From assembly GCA_964019695.1 (NCBI GenBank), contig OZ026527.1, positions 73,867,471-73,931,470 on the forward strand: DNA of 64,000 bases, given 5' to 3'. This document shows positions 10,920 to 22,968 of this stretch, one piece after another. This stretch comes from Loripinus fragilis. Its lineage: Eukaryota; Mollusca; Bivalvia; Lucinida; Lucinidae. Position numbers and translations under genes: made by a program. Within the stretch, counting starts at the first letter, position 1, and every line of letters starts with the position of its first letter. The notes under the pieces were generated by a model that did not search any database, was not told the DNA's origin, and was given only the letters and a program-made list of their open reading frames with translations.

Positions 10920-12295
10920 TGAAAAATGATACAACAGACTTCGAAGAGTGCGACCAAAAATTATATAAGTTACTTAGGAGACTCCATAAAAAACCATATA
11001 AAGCAAGATTTATTGCTAATTCTAGTTCTTGTACGACAACAGAACTTTCCAAATTGTTAACCTCGTGTCTTACAGCTGTTAAAAACATGTTATCAAGTAT
11101 TGTGAAAAGGTATACGAGAGATCCGGTAAAAACTATTTGGTCTATTAAAATTCAGGTGAAATTTTAGATAAACTTAAAGCTAGAGATTTCAATGCGACAA
11201 GTTTGTCTACTTATGATTTTTCTACTCTTTACACTACTTTACCTCATAATTTAATTAAAAATAAACTTATTGATCTTATTGAAAGAACCTTCCAGAGAGA
11301 AGGCTCTCCTTACCTTGCATGTAATGACAGAAATGCATTTTTACTTCAGAAAAACCTAAAAATATCATGCATGGACGTGTCAAAATGTATGTGATGCGCT
11401 GACCTTTTTGTTGGACAACATTTTTATTCGATTTGGCACCAATCTGTATAGACAAGTAGTTGGAATTCCTATGGGCATTAATTGTGCTCCACTGGTTGCA
11501 TATTTATTCCTGTTTTGTTATGAGAGGGACTTTATGATGTCTCTTTCTGATGACAAGCAGGCTGATGTTATTGATGCGTTTAGCACTACATCCAGATATT
11601 TGGACGATATTTTAAATATTATTAATGATTATTTTGACAATATGGTTAGTCAAATATACCCTTCAGAGCTCCAACTGAATAAAGCCAATACCTCTGATAC
11701 CGAAGCCGCATTTTTAGACTTGCATTTGTCAATTTCTAATGATATTGTTTCTACCAAAATTTATGATAAACGTGACGACTTTGATTTTGAAATTGTCAAT
11801 TTCCCACTTTTAGATGGTGATGTTCCTCGTTCTACATCCTATGGAGTCTATATCTCTCAACTCATTCGTTTTGCTAGAGCATCTAGCTATGTTGCTGACT
11901 TCAACACTCGCAATAAATCGTTAACTCAGAAACTTCTTAAACAAGGCTATCGGTATCATAAACTTCGCAAAACATTTTCAAAATTTTATAGACGATACTA
12001 TGATTTGATTTCTAAATTCCAAGTTGGACTTAAATCTCTCTTGCGCCAAGGACTTTTGGAACCTGATTTCTATGGTGACTTGGTGTATAAATTGATGAAG
12101 ATTGTTGGCTCTAATAATTTTTCAGCGCAGTTCATTAAAACAATTTCCCATTATAAAAAGATTGGCTATAACATTAATGTATTGCAACAGACTGCATGCT
12201 TGGTGGTAAACCCAATCACGGTTGCCAACTTTGCTTTCCTCTTTAATTGCATGCCGGTGGGTCGGACTTCAGACTCTATGATGGTTCGGACTTAA
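10920..12295 (+). pseudogene. Naiad-type reverse transcriptase (broken)
   Basis: RT of a Penelope-like retroelement, which would copy element RNA into DNA at the insertion site. Recognisable pieces in order: HKKPYKARFIANSSSC (frame starting 10919), STYDFSTLYTTLPHNLIKNK with the motif A aspartate (frame at 11203), then a continuous 295-codon stretch from 11408 with VGIPMGINCAP (motif B region), SRYLDDILNI (motif C, YLDD) and downstream thumb sequences YDKRDDFDF and VYISQLIRFARA. Two frameshifts (about 11160 and 11390) break the gene, so it is inactive as it stands. The protein ends at 12295 after GRTSDSMM. Assignment to Naiad rests on the related copy at 34.5-39.2 kb, which has an upstream GIY-YIG domain. 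Confidence 0.8.
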
Positions 12296-12843
12296 AGACT
12301 TATCTATTGATGAGATATAGGGGCCTGATGCTTTGGCTGTTTGTCGGGCCCACTGGGGTTTACCTGTTGGATTTCTTCTGCTCCAGTATTCAGTTTTATT
12401 TACTGTTGAGTACTTATCTTTGCTTTATCTCCTTGTAATATCTTGATTTATATGTTTTAGGAGATGATGCATTGATGAGTAAGGGGTCTTTCATGCAGGG
12501 GTCTTTCATGCAAACCAAATATCTATGTGTCTTGATCCACATCTCAATTAAGGGTGAGATTGGCGCCGTTAAACCGGTTTAAGCCCTCCAGTAAAATATT
12601 TTACTGACCGTTCCAAGGCGGTACTTCTTTTGTGGATCTTTTATGCTTTTGTTCTGTCTTGTGTTTGCTATGTCTTTGTGCACATCTGTTTATATGTGCT
12701 TTGTGGTCACCTGCTGGGAAAGGGCTGACCTCTTGGCTCTGGTTTGTGGTGTCTAACTGTGAGTTTGTCACTTTCTCATTGGTATCCTGGGTCAGGTGTG
12801 GTACTTGATTGTATCGATTCCTGATCTTTGCACCCTTACTTAT
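10920..12843 (+). mobile_element. Naiad Penelope-like element N1, 5'-truncated
   Basis: Contains the C-terminal two thirds of a Penelope-like RT and a full ~550-bp 3' region. Hallmarks of the 3' region are CAAACCAAATATCTATGTGT, GGCGCCGTTAAACCGGTTTA, AGTAAAATATTTTACTGACC and the end GATTGTATCGATTCCTGATC followed by CTTACTTA. The nuclease domain and N-terminal RT portion are missing. The same 3' region recurs in at least eight other places in the window. Confidence 0.85.
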
Positions 12844-13046
12844 TCTGAATAGTAATAAACAAATAGGATCAGCCATAGGGAAAGATAAAAAACGAACAGC
12901 CGCACGCTGACCGCACGTCGATCCATGACGTCGTTGTAATGTTAAAATGACGCCACTATGTCGCATTTCAGCGAATTCGGGATTTTCTGAAAGTCCAATA
13001 TAAAATGAGGTATTTAGTGGTGAGCAAGAAACAGAATCCATTATTC

Positions 13047-13162
13047 GTGTGAGGATGGGATAGAAAAATCTGTCCCTCGCGATCACCGATTGTCATCACT
13101 CGGCAAGCCTCGTGATGCCAATCGGTGATCTTGGAACGGATTTTTCTATCCCACCCTCACAC
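13047..13162. repeat. 116-bp palindrome
   Basis: The left arm GTGTGAGGATGGGATAGAAA through GATCACCGATTG pairs with a right arm ending TTTCTATCCCACCCTCACAC. A few mismatches and a short loop around 13100-13110. It lies between the end of Naiad N1 and the 3' end of LINE A1; the LINE begins directly after it. Confidence 0.75.
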
Positions 13163-15646
13163 TCATTTTGTTTGTTTGGTTCTTAACGACGCATCAACCC
13201 TTGTGGGTCATTAGCGTCAGACGGTATTAAACTAAACATGATGAAGATGGAAAAAGTAAAAATTTATAAGATAAAATAAAAGGAATGATGTTGATGAGAT
13301 TGTATAATGATAATTAGTTGAAATACGATTGTTGGCAGGAGAGACCACGTACAATATCTGACAGTTTCAAAGAGCTATTCAGATAACTGTACGTGTTCTC
13401 TAACTGAACAGAATACAACATTAAAAAATCTGTATTATGGTCTGATACAAATGTAAAACAAAACATGATTTTAAAAATAGCAATTAGATTTTGTTAAAAA
13501 GATTTATTTGTCTTAAAAATGTCATAATACTATCAATATGTATATCTTGAAATAATTCTTTCATGTTATCAACATGGAAGCAATTATTTCTTACTTGTGC
13601 AAAATCGCCACACTCCAAAAGGAAGTGACGTACAGTGAATGGTGCGTCGCAACCAACACATTGTGGCAGCTCTTCACCTTGTAGTAAGTATGAATGAGTG
13701 ACTCTTGTATGACCTAAGCGGAGTCGAGCTAAAACTACTTCTTCTCTCCTAATATTTCGAACAACTGATTGATATTCACCAATAGTTGGTTTGATGTCAA
13801 GAAGTTTATTACCAATGCTGTTATTCCATGAAGTTTGCCATTCTTCCAAGATATATTTATTGATAGATGGCTTAAAATTGGAAAATGGAATTTTAAAAGA
13901 AGTTGGTTCTAATGAAAGCGATGTTTTTGCTTGCTTATCTACCATCTCATTCCCTTGGATACCTATATGACTAGGAATCCAACAGAGAGCAATTTCTTTA
14001 TAAGCTAAAAGCTCATGACATTTTTCTAAAAGTTTCTGAATCTGTGGATTCTTTGAACTGGTATGGTTCATTGCTTTCAATACAGAAAGCGAGTCAGAAA
14101 ATATAATAAATTTATTGTTAGCATAGCAAGTGCTAATGAAATCTAAAGCTAGATCAACTGCTTTGGCTTCAGCAGTGAAAATTGATGAATCGTCAGGTAT
14201 ACGTTGCATATTACTATGGTTGTCTGATATAACAGCACAACCAACCTTTGAGTCTTCCTTTGACCCATCAGTATAAATTTGTTGGTAATTCTTATAACGA
14301 CTTTGCATTTTTCTGAAATCATCTTTTAATATGTGTGGATTTGATTCAGATTTTTTCCCGGAATGTAAATCAAAAAGTATTTCAGGTTGTTTCATACACC
14401 AAGCTGGAATATTTGGTGTAAAATGTTTTTCAATATTTTGTGGTTTGATATTGGCAGATTCTAAGAGTGGTGAAATTCTGATGCCAAATGATTTAATAGC
14501 TTTAGGTTTTTGTTCATATAAATTAACATAATTTGGTGGGAATGTAACTTCATGAGCAGGATTTGATGGGTTAGCAGCAAGTCTTATAGCATATTGCAAA
14601 GAGAGTTTCTCTCTTCGTGAGTATAGTGATGGTTCATCTGCTTCCACATAGAGACTAGCAACAGGAGAAGTTCTAAAAGCCCCTAAAGCTAATCTAAGTC
14701 CTTGGTTATGTATAGGATCAAGCATTTGAAGATATGATTTTCGTGCAGAGCCATATATAATACAGCCATAGTCTAATTTTGACCGGACTAGAGACCGATA
14801 CAGCTTGAGAAGTGTTGTTCGGTCTGCACCCCAAGAAGTATGGGAAAGTACTTTTAAAAGATTCAATGCTTTTAAACATTTAGCTTTGAGATATTTAATA
14901 TGGGGTATAAAACTGAGTTTTCTATCAAATAAAATGCCAAGGAATTTAGATTCCTCAACAACTGGAATGGGTGATCCATACAAATGTAAAACCGGATCAT
15001 CATGTTGCTTGCGCAACTGACAGAAATGTACACACTGTGTTTTTGATTTGGAAAACTTAAAACCATGGCTTGTTGCCCAATTTTCAATTTTATTTAAATT
15101 TTGTTGCAGTTGGCGTTCAATCGTCGCCATGCTTTTTGAGCGATAACAGATACAGAAGTCATCAACATATAATGAGCAATCAGTAAGATTACCTAAACAT
15201 TTCACAATATCATTAATTTTAATGCTAAAAAGTGTTGTTGATAGAACGCCTCCTTGAGGTACACCTTGCTCCTGGTCATAATAGTCAGACAGAGAGGAGC
15301 CAACTCGGACTTGCATGGCGCGGTCTGCAAGGAAGTTTTCAATGAATGTAGGAAGTCTACCTCTTAATCCTAGTTTGTGGATATCTTTTAAAATGCCATA
15401 TCTCCACGTGGTATCATAAGCTTTTTCCAAATCAAAAAACACAGCAACTACATGTTCCTTTTTAATAAAGGCATCACGTATGAAGGTTTCCAATCTAACT
15501 AAATTATCAGTTGTACTGTGGTCAGATCTGAAACCAGACTGGAACCGCGATATATGATTATTGGATTCTAAAAACCAAGTAAGTCTTTTATTTATCATTC
15601 TTTCAAGTGTTTTACATAGACAACTTGTTAAAGCTATAGGTCTATA
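13163..15646 (-). mobile_element. LINE family A copy A1, 5'-truncated
   Basis: Non-LTR retrotransposon on the minus strand. The 3' end is at about 13163 (plus-strand TGTTTGTTTGG, so the element ends in a CAAA-rich tail). The 3' UTR runs 13163-13483 and includes GTTTAGTTTAATACCGTCTG on the element strand. Homology with the long copy A3 stops at about 15646, inside the RT domain. RNase H in the polyprotein places it with I-superfamily (I/Nimb-like) LINEs. No convincing target duplication was found. Confidence 0.85.
13484..15598 (-). CDS. LINE RT-RNase H polyprotein, uninterrupted 704 codons
   Basis: Remaining part of ORF2 of a LINE; it reverse-transcribes element RNA at nicked target DNA. Visible in order: FFDLEKAYDTTWRYGI (RT motif A), QGVPQGGVLSTTLF (motif B), CSLYVDDFCICY (motif C, YVDD), IYTDGSKED (RNase H first Asp), FTAEAKAVDLAL (Glu), IIFSDSLSVLKAM (Asp), CWIPSHIGIQGNEMVDKQAK (His and last Asp), and a C-terminal C-x2-C...H-x4-C finger (CVGC, HFLLEC). 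The frame opens at an internal methionine (MINKRL) because the element is 5'-truncated; in A3 this Met lies inside a longer RT, so it is not a true start. Absence of stops over 2.1 kb indicates a fairly recent insertion. The endonuclease domain is missing, so autonomous activity is not expected. Confidence 0.88.
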   Translation of the reverse strand: MINKRLTWFLESNNHISRFQSGFRSDHSTTDNLVRLETFIRDAFIKKEHVVAVFFDLEKAYDTTWRYGILKDIHKLGLRGRLPTFIENFLADRAMQVRVGSSLSDYYDQEQGVPQGGVLSTTLFSIKINDIVKCLGNLTDCSLYVDDFCICYRSKSMATIERQLQQNLNKIENWATSHGFKFSKSKTQCVHFCQLRKQHDDPVLHLYGSPIPVVEESKFLGILFDRKLSFIPHIKYLKAKCLKALNLLKVLSHTSWGADRTTLLKLYRSLVRSKLDYGCIIYGSARKSYLQMLDPIHNQGLRLALGAFRTSPVASLYVEADEPSLYSRREKLSLQYAIRLAANPSNPAHEVTFPPNYVNLYEQKPKAIKSFGIRISPLLESANIKPQNIEKHFTPNIPAWCMKQPEILFDLHSGKKSESNPHILKDDFRKMQSRYKNYQQIYTDGSKEDSKVGCAVISDNHSNMQRIPDDSSIFTAEAKAVDLALDFISTCYANNKFIIFSDSLSVLKAMNHTSSKNPQIQKLLEKCHELLAYKEIALCWIPSHIGIQGNEMVDKQAKTSLSLEPTSFKIPFSNFKPSINKYILEEWQTSWNNSIGNKLLDIKPTIGEYQSVVRNIRREEVVLARLRLGHTRVTHSYLLQGEELPQCVGCDAPFTVRHFLLECGDFAQVRNNCFHVDNMKELFQDIHIDSIMTFLRQINLFNKI

Positions 15647-16944
15647 CTTATATGATAAAAACGGTAAAATCTGACGTATTTATTTTTATCAATTAAGTAT
15701 CCAAAATTATGAAAAAAAGTCATGCAAAACTCATTTGGATAATACAGCCATGCTATATTAACAAACGGCATCACCAAGGCATGATTTGTGTTTGGATCAA
15801 AGGTCATTTAAGTGCAAAACGGTGAAAATTGTAGCAATTTTTTTTATTTATAGGGGCAAAATCTCAAATTTTAAGTTCTGTTGCACTCCCATGGAAGAAA
15901 AAATCCATTGCTATCATGTGTTAGGTATGCATCTATCATGCTTGGAAATCAATGTTTAATTGAGTTTCATATGGTCATTTTTTTATAATAGGTCTGTAAT
16001 CAGAGATTTTCTCACTGAATTTTGGTAATCGCTCAAAGTATCAACCTGAGACCTCATTGTAAGCCCGAGAGCTTTAGCTCGAGTGCTGATAATGGTCGAG
16101 GGATGATACTGAGGGCGATAACCAAAACCCCACGAGATAATCTGTTTATCACATATTCTAATTCACTGTTTTAATGCGTTTGACGCACAAAAATGTTAGT
16201 GAAACAAAGGGTTGACGTAAACTTTGCGTTACGTCACGCCACTTGTTTACATCTGACGTCATCTAATGATCAACATCTTGTGCCGGGCATGATAACCTCT
16301 CCGTTCAAAATGCATTTCTTCCGGTTATCATCACGGCAGGCTGATAATCAGTTGGCGGGAAAGAGCTTATTGCATATACAGCTTTTGGGTTATCGGGACA
16401 AATAGTGTCCCGAATATGTCATAAAGCTCTCAGGCTGATTCGGGTGGATACTTCGGGCGATAACCAAACCGCCATGAGATAATCTCTTAATATCTTATAA
16501 AATCGATTAAAATGTAATACGACTAAGAATAACAATTTCATTGTAAAGAAATGCTTTCTTTTGCTTAAGGTTTTGTATGAACGCGTCATTGTATGCAAAT
16601 AGGTATCTTCTGATACATAAGATATGTTTTAGTTGTTACTTACGTTACACTCTAACGTAAGACATTGAGCCATTTTCTCAAAGGCATATGTTCCTAGGTG
16701 CAGCTTTCATTAAGCACTTGACCATAATCTCATGCTTATAGGACAAAGTATATTTCTTGTCTCATTTCACACATTTGCTGTATTTGTTCCCATCTATAAG
16801 CTATTGTAAAACACTTTTTACAATGTCACTACCTGTTAATTGCATATACTCATCATGGTTTTATGAAAACAAGAAGACCAAGCCTCCTTTCTGAAAACAT
16901 CAGGCATGTTGAAACTATGATAGAATATGGTAAATATCTTATAT
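15647..16944. other. Spacer with GCGATAACC repeats
   Basis: No gene recognised. The words GGGCGATAACCAAA and GAGATAATCT occur twice (about 16109-16141 and 16455-16484), pointing to an old duplicated repeat. A TGACGTCA octamer at about 16255 could bind CREB-type factors, but nothing nearby supports a promoter. Confidence 0.45.
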
Positions 16945-17688
16945 TGGAGGGAATATATCCTCACATTGGTTTTCACATCAGCTTGTTAGAAGATGGTAAC
17001 ATACATAACATAAAGCTAATATACAGGCCAGTTTCTAATAATGACCATCCAGAGAAAATATGGTTAACTTTTTGTAGAGTATATCTTGGAAATAGTCCTT
17101 ATATTAAGGGTAATCGTTCATATGACTTTTTACAGTTACACGTAATTGTATTCATTTAACATTTGATCATAGTATAAGTAGTAAATGATTATATGCATTG
17201 CACATTTGAATTTCATGTGATTTAAGTAATGTGACGATAAGAAATATTGCATTAGAATCAATACAGGTATACAGCTATCATCTAAAGCCAGATAATTCAA
17301 ATTGTATCTCATTAATTGGAGGGAATATATCCTCACATTGGTTTTCACATCAGCCTGTAAGAAGATGGTAACATACATAACATAAAGCTAATATACAGGT
17401 ACAATTATAATAATGACCATCCAGTGAAAATATTGTTAACTTTTTGTAGGTTATATCTTGGAAATAGTCCTGGCGTTAAGGGTAATCGCCCAAAGACTTT
17501 TTACATTTAATTGTATTCATCTAACTTTTGACCATAGATCAAAGTGTAAGTAGTAAATGATTATGTACATTACATATTTGAATTTCATGTAATTTAAGTC
17601 ATGTGACGATAAGAAATATTGCATTAGAATTAATACAGCTATACTGCTATCATATAAAGCCAGGTAATTCAAATTGTATCTCATTAAT
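16945..17688. repeat. 372-bp direct tandem duplication
   Basis: Copy 1 (16945-17316) and copy 2 (17317-17688) both start TGGAGGGAATATATCCTCAC and end near TATCTCATTAAT. They differ by scattered substitutions and small indels. No conserved frame is kept between copies, so it is a sequence duplication without an obvious gene. Confidence 0.85.
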
Positions 17689-17954
17689 ATATAGTATTTT
17701 TGTTTCCATATTTGTTTAAATTACATTATGACAACTATAGTACAAAGCTAATTACTGGCGATTATGCGTTTTTATGGTCATCACAATATCCTGAGTACTT
17801 GCAACATTTTGAGCAAATAAAATATAATTATAAATGATGTCGTTTCTTTTTGTAGGTTTTCTTTACAGGAATTGGGCCTTTCATTTGCACTTACGAATGA
17901 AATGATGTTAATTCAAAAGCAACATTTCATTAAAATCAGGCTTTCAGTATCAGA

Positions 17955-18150
17955 TATTCAGTTTTATGTACTGTTGAGTCCTTGTCTTTGCTTTATCTCC
18001 TTTTTATATCTTGCTTTATATGTTCCAGGAGATGATGCATGGATACATGCAGACCAAACTTCTATGTGTCTTGATCCACATCTGAACTAAGGGTGAGGTT
18101 GGCGCGCCATGAAACCGGTTTAAGCCCCCCCCCCCCCCCCAGTAAAATGT
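17955..18150 (+). mobile_element. Naiad 3'-region fragment N5
   Basis: Partial 3' UTR of a Naiad: from TATTCAGTTTTATGTACTGT through GCGCCATGAAACCGGTTTAA to AGTAAAATGT, where similarity ends. It contains a poly-C run (18124-18140) where other copies read GCCCTCC. Confidence 0.75.
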
Positions 18151-20398
18151 ATTTCTCTTGACTCCTTGGGAACACATGCATTAACCATATTTGATCCAGT
18201 CTGCCATCAGTTTGAGATCATTTCTTAGTATTTAGAGCTAATGCATCACGAAATGGTCACGTAATATGTACATGTACATTTACATGCATAATTATTTTTT
18301 AAACATCTCCGATTTGCTTGATGTAAAACAAAATCCATAAGGTTGTAAACTTGCCTGTCCTATCGCAGTATTCATCTTTTGCTAAAACAGGGATTGATTG
18401 TATATAGGGCTGGTGACTTGCATTACTGCTATCTACTGCTCGTAGATACAAGATAAGCCAGCACTTGTAACTGGTAACATACTCAAAATGTATAGTTTTA
18501 GTATGTCATTACTCTTGATATAATACCAAACTACTTTCCTGACAGCCACAAGGATATGGGTACACGAATGAGCCAGTTTATGACTAAAATGCTGTCTGTC
18601 AGTATTGTTCACATTTTTCGATTGCTTTGCATATAAATTTAAGGCTATCATAATAAGCCTTATTTAGTAAACATTTGAAACCAACGAACAGACCATAATT
18701 AACCTTTCATTTGTAAACATGCATTAGGGTTACACATAGCTCAGCATAATCCAACAGTGCATAAACGAAACACAAAAAACTACCTTGTGAACAATGTAAA
18801 CAAAAACAAAACAAACAGCTGCTTGTGACACTACTTTTTCAACAATCAGATTAATCTGTGAGTTTCAGAGATGCAAACCATATTGTCATGTTTGTGATTT
18901 AAGCTTTAGAATAACACAGTTAAATGTTCTTTAAAATTAAGATTCATTAACTGACAAAAAATTGTTGTTTATGTTACCATGAAATATGTTTATATGTTTT
19001 ACGAGTTTGCTATATGGCACAAGTACTATTCTACAAACCGTTTAAAAATGAAAGATCTTCTGATGAATTAAATTTAGCACAATACAATACATATTGTGAC
19101 CTCACAGTCGGAATCTCCTTGTTTAATAGTAACTTTACCTCAAACGTCCTAAGCCTAAGATAATTAACAATAGTTTCTTTCAGAATTACTGTATAATATA
19201 AGATAATAAGCATTACAATTTGATATCAACAAAAGAACAGAAGGTGGCAATGGTGACAGGTGATAAATTGAAGATTTCTTTTAAAATAAAATTGTCAACA
19301 GTGAAAAGTGAAAATAAAACGCATTCAGCAGACAAGGTAAATCTTTATTACTAGATCTATGACACTTAGTATGCTTGGAGAGAGCTGGTTGTTTGCTTAG
19401 TTTGTCTTCCCAGTGTCTCGTGATTGTTGTGTGGGTCTTCCTCTCGGTGTCATGGGTTTGTCTGCAGTTTGTGATTGTGGTATTTCCTGACCATACTCAT
19501 TACTATTTTGATTGTTTTAAAAATTGGTGAGATATAAATACATTGAGTTTCATTTCATCTTGGTCAGCTCATAAACCAGAACAGCGTTGTAATCATTGTA
19601 TGTAAAACTACTTTTGGTTGAGCCTTTGGGTGCTCCCGTCAGAAAAAATACACACACAAACCATTAACCATCCCTTCCCAGTACTGGTTTCTACCCATGG
19701 AAAAAGTCACAAACAGTTTTTTGTACAGACCCTCTTGTTTTCCTCTAGGTGGGTGAAATTACCACAAGAAAATATGCACTAGAAAATATACACATTTAAA
19801 TTGCCATATAAATACTCTACTAAAAGTCATTTTCCAAACTTAACTCATTTATTAAAGCACAGAAAATTAAGTGGAATGAATTGCATGGACATACTTTTTA
19901 TAAATTCACGTCCTATTTCAATGACTCCCTGTAAGTGCTGACACTATATATAAGCTTTGGTTTGAGTCAGGCTAATTAGACTAGCCTGGACAGACCGAGC
20001 TTTTACATAAATATGCATTTTTGAAATCAATAATTGAAGAGGAATCTGCTTACAAGGTTTTAAAATATTGACAATGTTTATGCTGAAAACCAATAGATAA
20101 TGCAAAAATCGTGAAAACTAATTGCTGAAACGGTAAGCTGAAACAAAGTGGAAGAAAAAGTAGGTGACAATGGGAACAAAGCGAGTAGAGGTATGTTTTC
20201 CGCCCTGCAGCATTTTTGCAGCATTTTGCAGCAAGTTGGTACTTGTAATTTATATCCATAATTGATTAGCACGTGCTATTGATGAAAAAGTTAGGGTATG
20301 AAGGCTAAGAGCTAAGCAATTTTATTAAAGAGCAGCAGGGCTCAGAAAGAAAGAAAAGGACTGCACAAAAAGAGACTGATTTATCAAGGCCCTGATGC
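18151..20398. other. Anonymous AT-rich spacer
   Basis: About 2.2 kb without recognisable coding sequence apart from a T2 tail fragment at 19376-19505. Short frames on both strands have no domains. Confidence 0.5.
19376..19505 (+). repeat. T2 dispersed tail fragment
   Basis: Shares TTTGTCTTCCCAGTGTCTCG, GTCTGCAGTTTGTGATTGTG and a GTATTTCCTGACCATACTC end with the 257-bp insert at 58813-59069. Interpreted as the truncated 3' end of an unidentified retroelement. Confidence 0.6.
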
Positions 20399-22968
20399 GC
20401 TCACCTGATCTCCTTCATAATGTTAAAATAGGTCAAGGTCAACTACAGCTGATAATGTAACATATTTTAACTAATATGGGGGTTGCAGCCATTTTGGTAA
20501 AGTGACCTAAGCAATCTAATGAATACTCCATCGAACAAACCAGTGATTTCTGAGAAAATGTGTTTAGAAAAAGGTATGTTGCAGTCCAAATGAGTGGCCT
20601 TGGATAAAAAGTCACAGGTTAGCTTGACCTTTGGTACTTATATATAACCATTGCATCTTTAGGTTTAACCTTTCTTGCAAGTATTATGAGTTTGGCTTAT
20701 ACAGTTATAGAAAAATGAACATTTCAAGATTTTTCCCATTTAAATGCAGTAGGAATCAAATGTGACCTGCCATAAAGTATGTCAGTGTCAAACCCAGAAT
20801 AATTATTGGTGCATTCAACAGTATTTAAACAATCAACTTTTCCTAAAATTTCCCATTTGAATGCAGTAGGAAGCAAATTTGACCTTGACGTTAAGTAGGT
20901 CAAGGTATACTTAGAAACATCGTTTGAACAAACTTGGTAGGCCTCACATCTCCAATGCTACACCAATTCCCAAGGCCATTGGCCTTTTGGTTCCAGTGAA
21001 GATATTTAAAGGTTTTTACCATATATGGACGTGGTGGCCATCTTTGTTATGTGACCAGAACAATTTGTATAAATGCTGGCTAACCTCTCATAAGGAGATT
21101 TCATATGAAATCATTATAAAAAGATTGGCTATAACATTAATGTATAAAAAGATTGGCTATAACATTAATGTATTGCAACAGACTGCATGCTTGGTAGTCA
21201 ACCCAATCACGGTTGGCAACTTTGCTTTCCTCTTTAATTGCACGCCGGTGGGTCGGACTTCAGACTCTATGATGGTTCCGACTTAAAGACTTATCTATTG
21301 ATGAGATGGTAGGGGCCTGATGCTTTGGCTGTTTGTCGGGCCCACCGGGGTTTACCTGTTGGATTTCTTTTGCTCCGGTATTCAGTTTAATTTACTGTTG
21401 AGTCCTTATCCTTGCTTTATCTCCTTGTTATATCTTGATTTATATGTTTTAGGAGATGATGCATTGATAAGTTAGGGGTCTTTCATGCAAACCAAATATC
21501 TCTGTGTCTTGCTATGTTTTGTGCACGTCTGTTTATATGTGCTTCGTGGTCACCTGCTGGGAAAGGGCTGACCTCTTGGCTCTCGTTTGTGGTGTCTTCT
21601 GTGAGTTTGTCACTTTCCCATTGGTATCCTGGGTCAGGTGTGGTACTTGATTGTATCGATTCCTGATCTTTGCAACCTTACTTACTTTGATCCACATCTG
21701 AATTAAGGGTGAGGTTGGCGCCGTTAAACCGGTTTAAGCCCTCCAGTAAAATATTTTACTGACCGTTCCAAGGCGGTACTTCTTTTGTGGATCTTTTATG
21801 TTTTTGTTCTGTCTTGTGTTTGCTATGTTTTGTGCGCGCCTGTTTATATGTGCTTTGTGGTCACCTGCTGGGAAAGGGCTGACCTCTTGGCTCTTGGTTG
21901 TGGTGTCTTCTGTGAGTTTGTCACTTTCCCATTGGTATCCTGGGTCAGGTGTGGTACTTGATTGTATCGATTCCTGATCTTTGTACCATTACTTACTTCC
22001 AACTGGCCTAATTGTTTCTGAAAAATATGTTTGAACATGTTGAAGGGTCTCCAATACGAGGGACCTTGGCAGAAAGGTCTACCTTGACCTTTGAAACTTA
22101 TTTAATAGCTATTGTCTCATTAGGTTTAACATATCAAGTGAGAATAATGACTTTGGCTTAAACAGTATTAAAAATCAACTTTAAAAAAATCCCATTTAAA
22201 TGCATTAAGAAGCAGATTCGACCTTGACGGTTAGCATGTCAAGGTCTAGTTAGTATCATCATTTGAACAAACTTGGTAGGTCCCACAATCCCAATGCTAC
22301 ATGCCAAGGTCACAGGCCTTCTGGTTCTGAAGAAGATATCTAAAAGCTTTTTACCACATATGGGCGTGGCGGCCATCTTTTTTATGTGACCAAAATATTT
22401 TGTATAAATTTTGGCTAACTTATAATAAGAAGTCTTCACATGAAATTTAAGTTCAATTGGGCCAATGGTTTGTGAGAAAACTATGTTTAATATATTGATG
22501 GGACCTAAATATGAGCGACCTTGGCTGAAAGGGCAAAGGTCAACCTTTGACACTTATTTAAAGCCATTGTCTCATTAGTTTTAACATATCAAGTAAAATA
22601 ATGACTTTAGTTTAAACAGTATTCAAAAATCAACTTTGCCAAAAAAAAATCCCATTTAAATGCATAAGGAAGCAAACTTGGCCTTGACGTTAAGTAGTTA
22701 TTTGAACAAACTTGGTAGGCCCAACACCCTCAATGCTACATACCAAGTGCCAAGGTCATCGACCTTATGGTTCTGGAGAAGATTATTAAAGGGTTTTTAC
22801 CATATATGGGTGTGGCGGCCATCTTACTCATGTGACAGGACCATTTGAACAAACTTTCATTCCCGCGCCCTAAGGAGTCTCCTTATAAAATTTGAGTTTA
22901 ATTGGCCAAGTGGTTTCAGAGGATAATATGTTTTAAAATGTTGACGGACGGACGCCGGATGGACAGAC
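20399..22968 (+). mobile_element. GCTCACCTG-ended repeat M1 with internal subrepeats
   Basis: Starts GCTCACCTGATCTCC and contains several diverged subunits, each with GGTCAAGGTCA, CAAACTTGGTAGGCC, TTTTTACCATATATGG and GGCGGCCATCTT. It runs to GACGGACGGACGCCGGATGG. The matching copy M2 (37477-38647) has a complementary right end, TCAGGTGAGC, missing here. A Naiad 3' end (21112-21996) is inserted in a subunit. No coding potential; looks like a bivalve dispersed repeat. Confidence 0.65.
21112..21996 (+). mobile_element. Naiad 3' end N4, tandemly duplicated tail
   Basis: Begins in the last RT codons (KKIGYNINVLQQTACLVV). A 29-bp start segment is repeated twice in tandem (21115-21172). The 3' UTR runs to a first tail end at about 21685, and a second partial 3' UTR (from TGATCCACATCTGAATTAAG) follows directly to 21996. 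The first unit has an internal deletion of roughly 200 bp after TGTGTCTTG. Such head-to-tail partial tandems are typical of Penelope-like insertions. Confidence 0.8.

Noticed and set aside
12247..12838. Hammerhead ribozyme in the Naiad 3' region
   Set aside because: Some Penelope-like elements carry hammerheads, so I looked for CTGATGA followed by a stem and GAAA. I found no convincing core in the N1, N2 or N8 tails.
13163..15646. Target duplication around LINE A1
   Set aside because: Sequences flanking the 3' boundary and the truncation point (ACTCATT against ACTTATATG) do not match beyond chance. Its 5' end may be a rearrangement.
16255..16262. TGACGTCA as a functional CRE promoter site
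   Set aside because: An isolated octamer, also present near 43030, with no associated gene or other promoter elements.
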